Assembly: GCF_046630315.1 (NCBI RefSeq)
Contig: NZ_LQBD01000010.1
Span: forward strand, 1 to 64,000
Direction of reading: 5' to 3'
Length of the DNA: 64,000 nucleotides
Source: Brucella anthropi_A
Lineage (GTDB): Bacteria; Pseudomonadota; Alphaproteobacteria; Rhizobiales; Rhizobiaceae
In this document: positions 17,611-27,225 of the stretch, one piece after another
How positions within the stretch are numbered: position 1 is the first letter of the stretch
Layout of the letters: every line of letters begins with the position of its first letter
The notes under the pieces: generated by a model
The model's input: the letters and a program-made list of their open reading frames with translations, nothing else
The model's database searches: none
What the model was told of the DNA's origin: nothing
Translations under genes and position numbers: made by a program

Positions 17611-18117
17611 TCAAAGAGCCATTTCGCGTTCGATGAAATCGGCTATTTGCTCGATATCGTCGATGGGAAATACCGGCACGGTTTCATCGGCAAGCGGATG
17701 GTCGCTGGCAATGGCGACGATGTTGGGATCGCTGGCCGAAAGTGCCGGGCCTTCATGGCCGCCTTGACGGCGCAGTAAGATTTTCTTGTGCTTTTCGCGC
17801 TTGTAGCCTTCAACCAGAATCAGGTCGCATGGTGCGAGTTTGGCCACGATTTCGCGCAGCGATGGCTCTGCTTCCCCGCCAATATTCTCATGCATGATCG
17901 CATGGCGCTGCGAGGAGACAATGGCGACTTCCGCCGCGCCCGCCTTTCGATGACGCCAGGAATCGGTGCCTTCATGGTCGATATCGAAATCATGATGGGC
18001 ATGCTTGACGGTCGCGATACGGTATCCGCGCGCCGCAAGACAGGCGACCAGACGTTCGGTCATTGTCGTCTTGCCGGAGTTTTTCCAGCCGGTAATGCCG
18101 AAAAGCTTCGGGTTCAT
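17611..18117 (-). CDS. mobB: Molybdopterin-guanine dinucleotide biosynthesis protein MobB
   Basis: A 168-residue GTP-binding adaptor that assists MobA in attaching GMP to molybdopterin. The P-loop GWKNSGKTTMTERL is at residues 10-23, and ATVKHAHHDFDIDHEGTDSW and DLILVEGYKREKHKKI are the family signatures. Its start overlaps the mobA stop codon by four bases (ATGA), so the two are translationally coupled. MobB is helpful but not essential in E. coli. Confidence 0.95.
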   Translation of the reverse strand: MNPKLFGITGWKNSGKTTMTERLVACLAARGYRIATVKHAHHDFDIDHEGTDSWRHRKAGAAEVAIVSSQRHAIMHENIGGEAEPSLREIVAKLAPCDLILVEGYKREKHKKILLRRQGGHEGPALSASDPNIVAIASDHPLADETVPVFPIDDIEQIADFIEREMAL

Positions 18118-18746
18118 TCCATCGCCTCAGCCAGTTTCCGGGCCGCAGCAAGGTCGTCGGGCCGGTTGATGTTGAAGAACGGATCATATGTTTCCGAACT
18201 ATCGCCCGCGAAGGCAAGCGGAAATTCGACCGTCTCACATCCGATATGCTCGGCAAATGCGAAGACACTGGCCTTACCGGTATTTTCAAGCCAGGCCGCA
18301 AGTTCATCCGCCAGTCCGGTCTCCCACAGGCCGAAAATCGGATGAACCCGCCCGCGGGAACTGGCAAGAACGACGCGCGCTCCGCTTTCATTCCGACAGG
18401 ACAGAAGACGCTCTGCAAGATTGCCCGGCAGGAAGGGTGTGTCGGCTGCCGTCGTCAGCAGCAGCGAAGCTTGCCGCATATGCGTGAGCGCGGTCAGGAT
18501 GCCGATGAGAGGCCCGCCATGTTTCGCCGGAAGGTCGGGCACCACCGGGACGTCCAGCCTGCCCAGGCGGGCAGCATCGCCATTGGCGTTGATGACAAGG
18601 CTTTGAACCTGCGGCCTGATCCTTTTGACGACATGGGAAATGACGGTGCCTGTTTCACCGAGCGGCTGAAGAAACTTGTCGCCCGCGACGCCGCCCTCCC
18701 GCATGCGGCTGGAAAGTCCGCCAGCGATGATGCCGCCAGCAATCAT
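18114..18746 (-). CDS. mobA: Molybdenum cofactor guanylyltransferase MobA
   Basis: A 210-residue nucleotidyltransferase that joins GMP from GTP to Mo-molybdopterin, giving the bis-MGD cofactor of DMSO-reductase-family enzymes. The N-terminal GGIIAGGLSSRMREGGVAGDK is the nucleotide-binding loop; the usual LAGG is IAGG here. DTPFLPGNLAERL contains the metal-binding Asp, and FFNINRPDDLAAA is the conserved C-terminal NxNTPEDL-like motif. It overlaps both neighbours by four bases, with the EamA-type transporter gene upstream and mobB downstream. Confidence 0.95.
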   Translation of the reverse strand: MIAGGIIAGGLSSRMREGGVAGDKFLQPLGETGTVISHVVKRIRPQVQSLVINANGDAARLGRLDVPVVPDLPAKHGGPLIGILTALTHMRQASLLLTTAADTPFLPGNLAERLLSCRNESGARVVLASSRGRVHPIFGLWETGLADELAAWLENTGKASVFAFAEHIGCETVEFPLAFAGDSSETYDPFFNINRPDDLAAARKLAEAME

Positions 18747-19705
18747 GAAGGTTCCACGCCGGTCGGGATGGTTGCAAGTGTGCTCTTGTTGCGTTCCCGC
18801 TTCTTCAGGACATTCTCGCGATAGACCATGTAGACGCCGCTCCCGACCACCAGAATTGACCCCGCGATCGTATATATGTCGGGCGCTTCGCCGAAAATCA
18901 AAGTGCTAAGACCGATTGCCCAGAGAAGGCTGGAGTAACGGAACGGCGAAACGAACGACACTTCGCCTTCGCGCATGGCCAGAATGATGAAATGATATCC
19001 GACGAGAAGAAGAACGGCGGCAATGGCCATGGCGCCGACTGCAACAATGCCGACGGGCTGCCACCCGCCCATCGGTGCGGTCAACGCCCCGCCGGTCAGC
19101 ATTATCGCGCCCGCAGTCAATGTGGACAGATAAAGGGTGGGGACATGCGCGGGCACGCGGCGCGTGGCGATATCCCGCGTCGCGGCAAAGCCCACGCTGG
19201 CCAGAAGCACGACAATGGCGGTGAAACTTGCCGCGCCATCGGTTCCGGGCCGGATGATGATGAGCACGCCGACAAGACCGACAAGAATGCAGGACCAGCG
19301 ACGCCACCCCACCTTTTCTTTCAGGAACAGTGCCGCCCCCAGCGTCACGACAAGCGGCGTTGCCTGGAAGACGGCGGAACAGAAAGCCTGCGAGAGATGG
19401 CCGAGGGAATAAATATAGGTGACGGTGGCAACGACTTCGCCCACCACACGCAGGATCGTCATCTTTTCCAGCGACAGATTGCGCAATGCGCCGCGCCGCC
19501 AGGCCAGAAAGCCGATCAGCACCGTGGCGAACAGACCGCGGATCAGCATGTACTGTCCGCTGTTCATCTCGGTCAGGAGGTATTTTGTGATTGTATCGCC
19601 GATGGTGAAGGTTCCCATGGCGAGGAGCATGAAAATACTTGCGCGGAAGTTTGCTGACTGCGGCACGATACAGAATCCGGTTGAGGCCTGAGCCTTGGAT
19701 TGCAT
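18743..19705 (-). CDS. EamA/DMT-superfamily transporter
   Basis: A 320-residue membrane protein with ten predicted hydrophobic helices forming two EamA repeats. Examples are FMLLAMGTFTIGDTITKYLL and YMLIRGLFATVLIGFLAW in the first half, and VSFVSPFRYSSLLWAIGLS with GSILVVGSGVYMVYR in the second. Such proteins export metabolites or amino acids. The tight four-base overlap with mobA makes it part of the mobAB operon, yet a link to molybdenum is not established. The C-terminus is basic. Confidence 0.88.
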   Translation of the reverse strand: MQSKAQASTGFCIVPQSANFRASIFMLLAMGTFTIGDTITKYLLTEMNSGQYMLIRGLFATVLIGFLAWRRGALRNLSLEKMTILRVVGEVVATVTYIYSLGHLSQAFCSAVFQATPLVVTLGAALFLKEKVGWRRWSCILVGLVGVLIIIRPGTDGAASFTAIVVLLASVGFAATRDIATRRVPAHVPTLYLSTLTAGAIMLTGGALTAPMGGWQPVGIVAVGAMAIAAVLLLVGYHFIILAMREGEVSFVSPFRYSSLLWAIGLSTLIFGEAPDIYTIAGSILVVGSGVYMVYRENVLKKRERNKSTLATIPTGVEPS

Positions 19706-19770
19706 ACCGCTTTAAAGTCGATCCCGCGACAACTATTTCAGATCATCTGCTCTTTTGAAGTATAAATCGC

Positions 19771-20808
19771 TCAGCCGCCGGTCAGGCTCATATGGCGCGC
19801 GACCGCCGGACGGTTATGATCGCGGTCGATGATGAAATCATGGCCCTTCGGCTTGCGCGCAATGGCCTCGTCGATAGCCTGGCCGAGCAGCAGATCGCTG
19901 TCGCTTTCGCGCAGGGCCTTGCGCAGATCGGCATCGTCGTCCTGGCCGAGGCACATATAGAGCATGCCGGTGCAGGTGAGCCGGACGCGATTGCAGCTTT
20001 CGCAGAAATTATGCGTCATCGGCGTGATGAAACCGAGCCGGCCGCCCGTTTCGGCAATCGTCACATAGCGGGCAGGGCCGCCTGTCCGGTAGGGAATGTC
20101 GGAAAGCGTGAATTGCCGCGACAGGTCGTCCCGCACCTGCGAAAGCGGCAGATACTGGTCCGTGCGGTCGAATTCGATCTCGCCCATCGGCATGGTTTCG
20201 ATGAGCGTCATATCCATGCCGCGGCCATGGGCCCAGCGGATCAGTTCCGGGATTTCGTGATCGTTGAAACCCTTCAATGCGACGGCATTGATCTTGACGC
20301 TGATGCCGGCGCGCTTTGCGGCTTCAATCCCGTCGAGAACACGGGGGAGGTCGCCCCAGCGGGTGATCTGGTGGAATTTTTCCGGATCGAGTGTATCCAG
20401 CGAAACATTGATGCGGCGCACGCCGCATTCGGCCAGCTCATCGGCAAAGCGGGAAAGCTGCGACCCGTTCGTGGTCAGCGTCAGCTCATCGAGCGCGCCT
20501 GACTTCAGATGCCGCGACAATTGCCGGATCAGATGCATGATATTCTTGCGCACCAGAGGCTCGCCGCCGGTCAGGCGCAGTTTCCTGACGCCCTTGTCGA
20601 TGAAGGCGGTGCAGATCCGATCCAGTTCCTCAAGCGTCAGCAGATCTTTCTTGGGCAGGAAGGTCATATGTTCCGCCATGCAATAGGTGCAGCGGAAGTC
20701 ACAGCGATCCGTCACTGAAACGCGAAGATAGGTGATGGCGCGCCCGAAAGGATCGATCATGGGTCCTGTCGGGGAAACAAGGGGCTGGACCTGGTTTGTG
20801 TGCATCAT
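19771..20808 (-). CDS. moaA: GTP 3',8-cyclase MoaA
   Basis: A 345-residue radical-SAM enzyme starting molybdenum cofactor synthesis from GTP. The SAM cluster motif CDFRCTYC is near residue 36-43, and LRLTGGEPLVRK is the GGEP SAM-binding motif. The second cluster is bound by CESC, NRVRLTCTG and a later Cys in LYMCL. The protein ends in SLTGG, retaining the functional double-glycine tail. The start has two adjacent ATG codons (20808 and 20805) and no strong ribosome-binding site. It lies just upstream of the EamA-mobAB set on the same strand with a 65-base gap. MoaC and MoaB are not in the window. Confidence 0.96.
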   Translation of the reverse strand: MMHTNQVQPLVSPTGPMIDPFGRAITYLRVSVTDRCDFRCTYCMAEHMTFLPKKDLLTLEELDRICTAFIDKGVRKLRLTGGEPLVRKNIMHLIRQLSRHLKSGALDELTLTTNGSQLSRFADELAECGVRRINVSLDTLDPEKFHQITRWGDLPRVLDGIEAAKRAGISVKINAVALKGFNDHEIPELIRWAHGRGMDMTLIETMPMGEIEFDRTDQYLPLSQVRDDLSRQFTLSDIPYRTGGPARYVTIAETGGRLGFITPMTHNFCESCNRVRLTCTGMLYMCLGQDDDADLRKALRESDSDLLLGQAIDEAIARKPKGHDFIIDRDHNRPAVARHMSLTGG

Positions 20809-20989
20809 TAAGCCGTTGTTTCCACAAGATGCGGAGGGATATCCGCTTCATTTGCCTAGAAATAGGATCTGGGGTCTCCAATGTCCAGTTTCCGGCGCGC
20901 GAAGCTCTTTCAATAAAGACCGCGACCCTTGCGATATTTTAACGCGGGGCCTATCAAAAGCGGGCGAAAAACCAAGCTGGAGAATGGCG

Positions 20990-21349
20990 ATGAGTGAGGT
21001 CTGGCCGACTGAATTGCGCATTTCGCGCGACCGCAGGCTGCTGACGGTGGCCTTCGACGACGGCCGGAAATTCGAACTGACCGCCGAATTGCTGCGCGTC
21101 CTGTCGCCTTCGGCGGAAGTGCAGGGCCATTCGCCGGAACAGCGCGTGACCGTTGGCGGCAAGCGCAATGTCGAAATCATGCAGGTTGAGCCCGTCGGCA
21201 ATTATGCCGTGCGCATCAGGTTCGACGACATGCACGACACCGGCCTTTTCTCATGGACCTATCTCCACAAGCTCGGCACCGAGAAGGACACGCTATGGCA
21301 AACCTATCTCGATGAGCTTGCGGAAAAGGGCCTGAAGCGGGACCGCTGA
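20990..21349 (+). CDS. DUF971 family protein
   Basis: A 119-residue single-domain protein of the DUF971/GBBH-like N-terminal family. The pattern WPTELRISRDRRLLTVAFDD near the N-terminus and NYAVRIRFDDMHDTGLFSWTYL near the C-terminus are diagnostic. Similar domains are fused to gamma-butyrobetaine hydroxylases or stand beside MRP/ApbC Fe-S proteins, suggesting a metal or Fe-S role, but function is unproven. CTGGAG at 20977-20982 favours the ATG at 20990 over the one at 20984. It is transcribed divergently from moaA. Confidence 0.88.
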   Translation: MSEVWPTELRISRDRRLLTVAFDDGRKFELTAELLRVLSPSAEVQGHSPEQRVTVGGKRNVEIMQVEPVGNYAVRIRFDDMHDTGLFSWTYLHKLGTEKDTLWQTYLDELAEKGLKRDR

Positions 21350-21374
21350 TCCGGCCCGCCGCGGCAAATTGAAA

Positions 21375-22481
21375 TCAGAGTTTGCCATCCCGCAAGGGGC
21401 CGTATGTCGCCGCATAATTGCGCGGTCCGACAATCGGCAGAAGCAGCTTTTGCGCGAAGGCCGGAATCTTGGCCGCCTTGGACATCTTGTCCGTCATGGC
21501 CACGACATGGTCGACGCGCGGCCGATGCAGCTTTTCAAACCGGTCGAAAAGTTCGGGCTGCTCTATTCTTTGTGAAACGAGCGTTGCCAGTGTGAGGGCC
21601 GCTTCCATGCCAAGGGCGGCACCCTGCGCCCAAACGGGCGCGGTCGCATGGGCCGCATCGCCCAGAAGCAATACATTTCCAGCGGACCAGCGATCCATGC
21701 GCACCTCCTGCAAGGGCGAATTATGGATGGTTTCAGGCACCTTCACCGCATTTTCGATGATCGACCTCAAATGAGAGGGAAAATCGGAAAAATGTTCGCC
21801 GCTCAGACCCACCGGGCCGCCATCGGCCCGGTTGCCGGTAAGTGTCGCCCAAACATAAACGCTTTGCTCACTCACGGGAATAAGCAGGATCATGCTTCCG
21901 GCACCGACCCAGAGCGACCAGCAATCGACGCCCGGATTTGGAGCCATGAAGCGCCAGCTGAAATTGGAAAGCGCCGCCGTCCGGACCGCATTGCCGTTGA
22001 AGACCAGCTTGCGGGTGACGGAATTCACGCCATCGGCGCCGATCAGGCGTTCCGTCACCATTGTTTCGCCGTGGGAAAGGGCGATCGAGACATGCCCGTC
22101 TTCCTGGGAGATTCCGGTGACTTCCTTGTCGTAGAGGGGATTGTCCTGTGAATTTCCTGCTTGCAGGATGCACAGCAGGTCCGAGCGCAGAATGCAGCGC
22201 GGCTGATGGCGTTCGCCCCAGAAGTCGGTTTCGTCGACTGAAAACAGCAACTTGCCTTTTGCTGTCCGGTATTCACGCCGTTTGGTTGGATAGCCAAGCG
22301 CATCGACCTGCTCTTTCAGCCCGAGACGTTCCAGCGCGTGAATGGCATTGCCCGGCAGATTGATAGCCAATCCGGCTTCGGCATGTTGATCGCGCTTGTC
22401 GAGAATGCGCGCTTCGATATTGAGTTGCCGCAGCGCACGCGCCAAAGCCAATCCAGATATGCCGGCACCGACGATCAGCAT
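21375..22481 (-). CDS. FAD-dependent monooxygenase (PHBH/UbiH-like)
   Basis: A 368-residue flavoprotein of the para-hydroxybenzoate hydroxylase fold. The dinucleotide-binding motif LIVGAGISGLALARALR starts at residue 2, the central LIGADGVNSVTR carries the DG motif, and GNVLLLGDAAHATAP is the GD motif contacting the FAD ribityl chain. No transmembrane or ubiquinone-pathway context is present. It stands alone, so the aromatic or other substrate is unknown. GGAG six bases before the ATG supports this start. Confidence 0.9.
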   Translation of the reverse strand: MLIVGAGISGLALARALRQLNIEARILDKRDQHAEAGLAINLPGNAIHALERLGLKEQVDALGYPTKRREYRTAKGKLLFSVDETDFWGERHQPRCILRSDLLCILQAGNSQDNPLYDKEVTGISQEDGHVSIALSHGETMVTERLIGADGVNSVTRKLVFNGNAVRTAALSNFSWRFMAPNPGVDCWSLWVGAGSMILLIPVSEQSVYVWATLTGNRADGGPVGLSGEHFSDFPSHLRSIIENAVKVPETIHNSPLQEVRMDRWSAGNVLLLGDAAHATAPVWAQGAALGMEAALTLATLVSQRIEQPELFDRFEKLHRPRVDHVVAMTDKMSKAAKIPAFAQKLLLPIVGPRNYAATYGPLRDGKL

Positions 22482-22816
22482 TTAATCTCCTTGAATTGTT
22501 TTCCATCTGCCGGTGCGAATGCTTCGGCGACAGAACAGAAAGTCACGCCGGATCAGTGCAGGCAGGTAAAATATCGGCTGATGAGGAGATTTACCCCTCG
22601 TGAGGACATGGCAGCAGCCCGGATAACGGCAAGCTGTTGTGTCCAACTTTTGCTGAGGGTGCGAAATAGTCGAACTCCCATCCCGGCGCAATACTGTGTT
22701 ATTGCCCCCTAAAAATGTGGGAAGTACGTGCGTGAAAATAGATATACGGCGCGCGATCGCCGTGGAAACTTCATGATGCAATGAAAAGGGCAGCTCGTGC
22801 CGCCCCTTCAATATTC
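22482..22816 (-). other. Intergenic region with the fumarase terminator
   Basis: About 335 bases without a gene. At 22783-22808 the minus strand reads AAGGGGCGGC-ACGA-GCTGCCCTTTT, an intrinsic terminator just past the fumarase stop codon. The rest presumably holds the promoter of the FAD monooxygenase gene. Confidence 0.65.
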
Positions 22817-24436
22817 TTAGCCCAGATTAAGTTCCTTGAAGAAATCATTGCCCTTGTCGTCGATGACGATGAAGGCGGGAAAATCTTCCACTTCGATACG
22901 CCAGATCGCTTCCATGCCGAGTTCGGGATATTCCACGACCTCGACCTTCTTGATGCAATCCTGCGCCAGGCGGGCGGCCGGGCCGCCGATGGAGCCCAGA
23001 TAGAAGCCGCCGTGCTGGCCACAGGCTTCGCGCACCTGACGCGAACGGTTGCCCTTGGCGAGCATCACCATCGAACCGCCAAAGGACTGGAACTGGTCGA
23101 CATAGGAATCCATGCGGCCTGCCGTGGTCGGGCCGAACGAGCCGGAGGCATAGCCCGCGGGCGTCTTGGCCGGGCCTGCATAATAGATCGGATGGTTCTT
23201 GAAATAATCCGGCATGGCTTCGCCGTTTTCCAGCCGCTCGCGGATTTTCGCATGCGCCAGGTCGCGCGCCACGATAATCGGACCGGAAAGCGACAGCCGC
23301 GTCTTGACCGGATGTTTCGACAATTCCCTGAGAATGTCCTGCATCGGCTGGTTGAGGTCGATCTTGACCACATGCGACGACAGTTTTTCCTCGTCGATAT
23401 CCGGCATGTACCTGGCCGGATTGGTTTCGAGCTTTTCCAGGAAGATGCCGTCTTTGGTGATCTTGCCCTTGGCCTGACGGTCGGCCGAACAGGAAACGCC
23501 GATGCCGATCGGCAGCGAAGCCCCGTGGCGCGGCAGGCGGATGACGCGCACGTCATGGCAGAAATATTTGCCGCCGAACTGCGCGCCGACGCCGAGCGAC
23601 TGCGTCAGCTTGTGAATTTCCGCTTCCATTTCGAGGTCGCGGAAGGCGTGGCCGGTTTCTGAACCCTTGGTCGGCAGGCTGTCCAGATAGCGCGTCGAGG
23701 CAAGCTTGACCGTCTTCAGGTTCATCTCGGCCGAAGTGCCGCCGATGACAATTGCCAGATGGTAAGGCGGGCAGGCGGCGGTGCCGAGGCTCAGGATCTT
23801 GTCCTTGAGGAAGTCGATCATGCGGTCATGCGTCAGGAGCGACGGCGTCCCCTGATAGAGAAACGTCTTGTTGGCCGAGCCGCCGCCCTTGGCGACAAAC
23901 AGGAACTTGTAGGCGTCTTCGCCTTCTTCATAAATGTCGATCTGTGCGGGCAGGTTGTTCTTGGTGTTCTTTTCCTCGAACATGGAAAGGGGGGCGAGCT
24001 GCGAATAACGCAGGTTCTTCTTGTTATAGGCGTCGAGGACGCCCGCGCCCAGCGCATCCGCGTCGCCGCCTTCGGTCCACACACGGCGGCCCTTCTTGCC
24101 CATGATGATCGCCGTGCCGGTATCCTGACACATGGGCAGCACGCCGCCGGCGGCGATATTGGCGTTCTTCAGAAGATCATAGGCGACGAAACGGTCATTG
24201 TCGGTCGCTTCCGGGTCTTCGAGAATTTTGGCAAGCTGCTGAAGATGGCCGGGGCGCAGCAGATGGTTGATATCGGCAAAGGCCGCTTCGGAAAGCAGGC
24301 GAAGCCCTTCCGGATCGACCGTCAGGACGTCCTGTCCCTTGAACGTGTCGACCGAGACGTAATCGGACGTCAGCTTGCGATAGGGGGTGTCGTCTTCACC
24401 AAGAGGAAAAAGATCGGCGGCGCTTGCTTCTGCCAT
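22817..24436 (-). CDS. Class I fumarate hydratase
   Basis: A 539-residue oxygen-sensitive [4Fe-4S] fumarase interconverting fumarate and malate in the TCA cycle. Cluster cysteines sit in LPMCQDTGTA (C103), GTAACPPYHLAI and VSCSADRQ. The C-terminal beta half starts around HVVKIDLNQPMQDILREL and contains YYAGPAKTPAGYASGSFGP, typical of the fused alpha-beta enzyme. The ATG at 24436 follows GAGG; a longer frame of 10 codons is unlikely. It is monocistronic with a terminator directly downstream. E. coli calls its homologues FumA/FumB, and I leave the symbol open. Confidence 0.95.
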   Translation of the reverse strand: MAEASAADLFPLGEDDTPYRKLTSDYVSVDTFKGQDVLTVDPEGLRLLSEAAFADINHLLRPGHLQQLAKILEDPEATDNDRFVAYDLLKNANIAAGGVLPMCQDTGTAIIMGKKGRRVWTEGGDADALGAGVLDAYNKKNLRYSQLAPLSMFEEKNTKNNLPAQIDIYEEGEDAYKFLFVAKGGGSANKTFLYQGTPSLLTHDRMIDFLKDKILSLGTAACPPYHLAIVIGGTSAEMNLKTVKLASTRYLDSLPTKGSETGHAFRDLEMEAEIHKLTQSLGVGAQFGGKYFCHDVRVIRLPRHGASLPIGIGVSCSADRQAKGKITKDGIFLEKLETNPARYMPDIDEEKLSSHVVKIDLNQPMQDILRELSKHPVKTRLSLSGPIIVARDLAHAKIRERLENGEAMPDYFKNHPIYYAGPAKTPAGYASGSFGPTTAGRMDSYVDQFQSFGGSMVMLAKGNRSRQVREACGQHGGFYLGSIGGPAARLAQDCIKKVEVVEYPELGMEAIWRIEVEDFPAFIVIDDKGNDFFKELNLG

Positions 24437-24773
24437 CGTGGTACCTCGCTTGCTTGCCTGCTGCACGCGCCGGAAACGTCATCATATCCGGCTTGCGCTG
24501 AATGTTGATCGAAGCCCCGGAGGCGAGCCCCGGAACCATAGTCTGTGGGGCTTTTAGCGCGATGCGGGATGGATGCCACTGCGTCACTTTGTTCATGCGG
24601 GACGTCGGTCCGGCTCCGGGCGGGAATACACAAATAATTGTGATCGGCACAAAAGGGAAAATTGCTTCAAAAAACATTACCGTTAAAAGTTTCTATACGA
24701 GATTGATAAATTCTAGCTGCGAGATTCGGACGGTTTCGCTTCGTGGCGAACGCATCAACTTTGGCGGTTTGAA
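24437..24773. other. Divergent promoter region, fumarase and L,D-transpeptidase genes
   Basis: About 340 bases separating two divergent genes. No ORF with a ribosome-binding site is apparent, and no convincing repeat or operator was recognised. An AT-rich patch at about 24640-24720 is the likeliest promoter area for the transpeptidase gene. Confidence 0.4.
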
Positions 24774-26774
24774 ATGCAGTTTTCCAGACACTCGCAGGTG
24801 GATGAAAAGAGCGGCGCTGGGCGTGGACGACATATCCGTCGCACCGCGGTGCTGGCTCTGGCAGCTTCGGTGTTTCTCCCTACAATCCAGGCTCAAGCCG
24901 CAAATTCGTTGATGGAGCTTTTTCAGCAGCGTCGCCAGCAGCAGGCGCAGCCGGTCCAGCCGCAGGTCGCTCCACCGCGGGCACCGGCAGCGCCAAACGC
25001 AGTTTCCGCTCCGCGTGCCGCCGTGCGCAGTCTGCCGCCAGCCCAGCGCGTGACCGTCAAGGGCCCGCAGATTTACGACTACAAGCCGGATGCTCTGGTC
25101 GATATCGATTTCAGCGCGCTCGACATGCAGGTGACGGCGGCAACCGAACCGGCAAATGCCGATCCGCTGACATCCGGCATGTCGCCGATTCGTCCTCAGC
25201 CCCGTGAGGAAACACCGGGCCAGCGCGCTTTCGATGCGGCGACGGATTATCTGAAATCCGTGAATGTCAAAGCCGAGAAAGCGATCGCACAGGCAATCGT
25301 CGACTATTATTCCAATCAGCGTTCCTTCATGTGGTCGGCCGACGACAAGGTGCTCGACCGCGCCAAGAATGTCGCGGCCTTCTTTGCGCGCGCGGATGAA
25401 GACGGCCTCAACCCGGATGAATATGCGGTCACGATTCCCGCTGACAATTTCGATGCCGCCGCCGAAGCCGACCGCCAGCAGAAACTTGCCGCGTTCGAAA
25501 TTCGCATGTCGGCCCGCGCGCTGCGCTATGCCATCGATGCAGGCGAGGGGCGTGTTGTCGCCGACCGTCTCAGCGGTTTCCACGACCTGCCGCGCAACCG
25601 CGTCGATCCGAAAGCCGTTCTGGAAAGGCTTGCGACCGAAAGCGATCCGGCTGCCTATCTGCACGGCTTCCAGCCGGACAATGCGCAATATGCAGCCCTG
25701 AAGCGCGAACTGGCGAATACCGAACCGCCATCCGCCGAACCAATCCGCATTTCGCTGAAGGGCGTCATCCGGCCGGGCGATACCAGCGATCAGCTTGGCA
25801 AGGTGGTTGCGCTGATTTCGAGACACGCCCCCGCCGATTACCTGGCGCAGCACCGGCAGGTGCTGGATGCACATGCCGGCGGCGATGTCTACGATCCTGA
25901 ACTCGTTGCCGCCATCAAGGATTACCAGAAGCTTTCCGGCGGCGCGCCGGATGGCATTATCGGCCGCAATACGCTATCCGCCTTGCAGGGCGAGCAGTCT
26001 TCCATCAGGCGCGACCGCATTCTCTATTCCATGGAGCGCCTGCGCTGGCTGCCGCATGATTTCGGCCAGCGTTATGTCATGGTCAACCAGCCGGCCTACC
26101 GGGCGGAATATTTCGAGGATGGAAAGGAAAAGCTGGCCATGAATGTGGTCATCGGCTCTCCAACCCATCAGACCTATTTCTTCTACAACAAGGTCCAGAC
26201 GGTGGTTTTCAACCCGTCATGGGGCGTGCCGCGTTCGATCATCCTCAACGAAATGCTGCCCAAGGTCATGCGCGATACCAGCTATCTCGACCGCAATGGC
26301 TATGAAGTCTATGCGGGCGGCAAGAAGGTCTCGGCCAGCGCCGTCAACTGGAGCGCGGTTGCTGCGGGCAAGGCCCATGTCGGCATTCGCCAGAAGCCAA
26401 GCCTCGACAATGCGCTGGGCGAACTCAAGATACTGTTTCCGAACGCGCATGATATCTACATGCATGACACCCCGGCCAAATCCTATTTCAGCCGCGACAT
26501 GCGTGCACTGAGCCATGGCTGCATCCGCCTGGAGCGCCCGCGCGATATGGCGGCTGCGGTTCTTGGAACGTCGGTGACGGATCTGGAAAAATATTTTGGC
26601 AAGAACGAGCGCGGCATCAAGGTCAAGGAGCCGGTGCCGGTCTATGTTTCCTATTTTACCGCCTGGCCGGAAGCGGACGGAAAGATCCATTATTACGGCG
26701 ATGTCTACGACCGTGATTCCGGGTTGCAAAAGGCTTTCGACAAGACGGAGGAATCGCGTCTGGCGGCGCTCTGA
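24774..26774 (+). CDS. L,D-transpeptidase (YcbB/YkuD type) with peptidoglycan-binding domain
   Basis: A 666-residue exported enzyme that makes 3-3 peptidoglycan cross-links or attaches proteins to peptidoglycan. A twin-basic signal region (HIRRTAVLALAASVFLPTIQ, about 20-43) is followed by a Gln/Pro/Ala-rich linker. A helical scaffold comes next, then a peptidoglycan-binding repeat (AAIKDYQKLSGGAPDGIIG), then the YkuD catalytic domain from about residue 425. The catalytic motif SHGCIRLERP places His581 and Cys583. Layout and length match YcbB (LdtD, about 615). Start choice is the ATG at 24774, with no strong ribosome-binding site. A terminator follows. Confidence 0.93.
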   Translation: MQFSRHSQVDEKSGAGRGRHIRRTAVLALAASVFLPTIQAQAANSLMELFQQRRQQQAQPVQPQVAPPRAPAAPNAVSAPRAAVRSLPPAQRVTVKGPQIYDYKPDALVDIDFSALDMQVTAATEPANADPLTSGMSPIRPQPREETPGQRAFDAATDYLKSVNVKAEKAIAQAIVDYYSNQRSFMWSADDKVLDRAKNVAAFFARADEDGLNPDEYAVTIPADNFDAAAEADRQQKLAAFEIRMSARALRYAIDAGEGRVVADRLSGFHDLPRNRVDPKAVLERLATESDPAAYLHGFQPDNAQYAALKRELANTEPPSAEPIRISLKGVIRPGDTSDQLGKVVALISRHAPADYLAQHRQVLDAHAGGDVYDPELVAAIKDYQKLSGGAPDGIIGRNTLSALQGEQSSIRRDRILYSMERLRWLPHDFGQRYVMVNQPAYRAEYFEDGKEKLAMNVVIGSPTHQTYFFYNKVQTVVFNPSWGVPRSIILNEMLPKVMRDTSYLDRNGYEVYAGGKKVSASAVNWSAVAAGKAHVGIRQKPSLDNALGELKILFPNAHDIYMHDTPAKSYFSRDMRALSHGCIRLERPRDMAAAVLGTSVTDLEKYFGKNERGIKVKEPVPVYVSYFTAWPEADGKIHYYGDVYDRDSGLQKAFDKTEESRLAAL

Positions 26775-26796
26775 GCTTCGCTCCATGGCAAAATGG

Positions 26797-26829
26797 AACG
26801 GCAATCATCGGTGGATGATTGCCGTTTTT
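26797..26829 (+). terminator. Terminator after the L,D-transpeptidase gene
   Basis: AACGGCAATCATC pairs perfectly with GATGATTGCCGTT around GGTG and runs into TTT, about 25 bases after the stop codon. Confidence 0.9.
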
Positions 26830-26951
26830 CGTTGCGCCGCACCGTTGCGAGGCAGGTAATGAAAATCTCTTTGGAAACAGTCTTGCCAGACGCTTGACTT
26901 ATGCCGCCGCAGGCCGGTATATCGCACCACCTTGATTGAGCATTGCTCATC

Positions 26952-27026
26952 GGGCGTGTAGCTCAGCGGGAGAGCACTCCCTTCACACGGGAGGGGTCAC
27001 AGGTTCAATCCCTGTCACGCCCACCA
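26952..27026 (+). tRNA. tRNA-Val (anticodon CAC)
   Basis: A 75-nt cloverleaf starts GGGCGTGTAGCTCAG and ends GCCCACCA with an encoded CCA. The acceptor GGGCGTG pairs with CACGCCC. The anticodon stem CTCCC/GGGAG closes the loop TTCACAC, giving CAC for GTG codons. The T-arm has GTTCAATCC. Confidence 0.95.
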
Positions 27027-27225
27027 TTCAATGGTCCGCTCCAGCGGCTGTTCCAGGCATAATCCCGATCATGCAGGCCGCGCATCAATCGCCATTGTTC
27101 TGCCACCAGCATTCTGCGCATAACAGCCCGTAATGCCCGGTCTTTCCGGGTGTCTCAATCCAGCCGTCCCGACCTTTGCGAACCGGAACAGCTTTTCGAT
27201 TCCCTCGATGGAGGCCTCTTCTCTC

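Noticed and set aside
17403..17636. 77-codon ORF upstream of the amino-acid transporter operon
   Set aside because: Weak start context and no recognised features; it runs into the mobB 3' end.
20809..20989. Molybdenum cofactor riboswitch before moaA
   Set aside because: The interval is short and I could not recognise the conserved Moco RNA stems. These riboswitches are also not usual in this order.
26952..27225. tRNA-Val as an integration site for a genomic island
   Set aside because: No integrase, no direct repeat of the tRNA 3' end and no change in gene content around it; rpsU follows.
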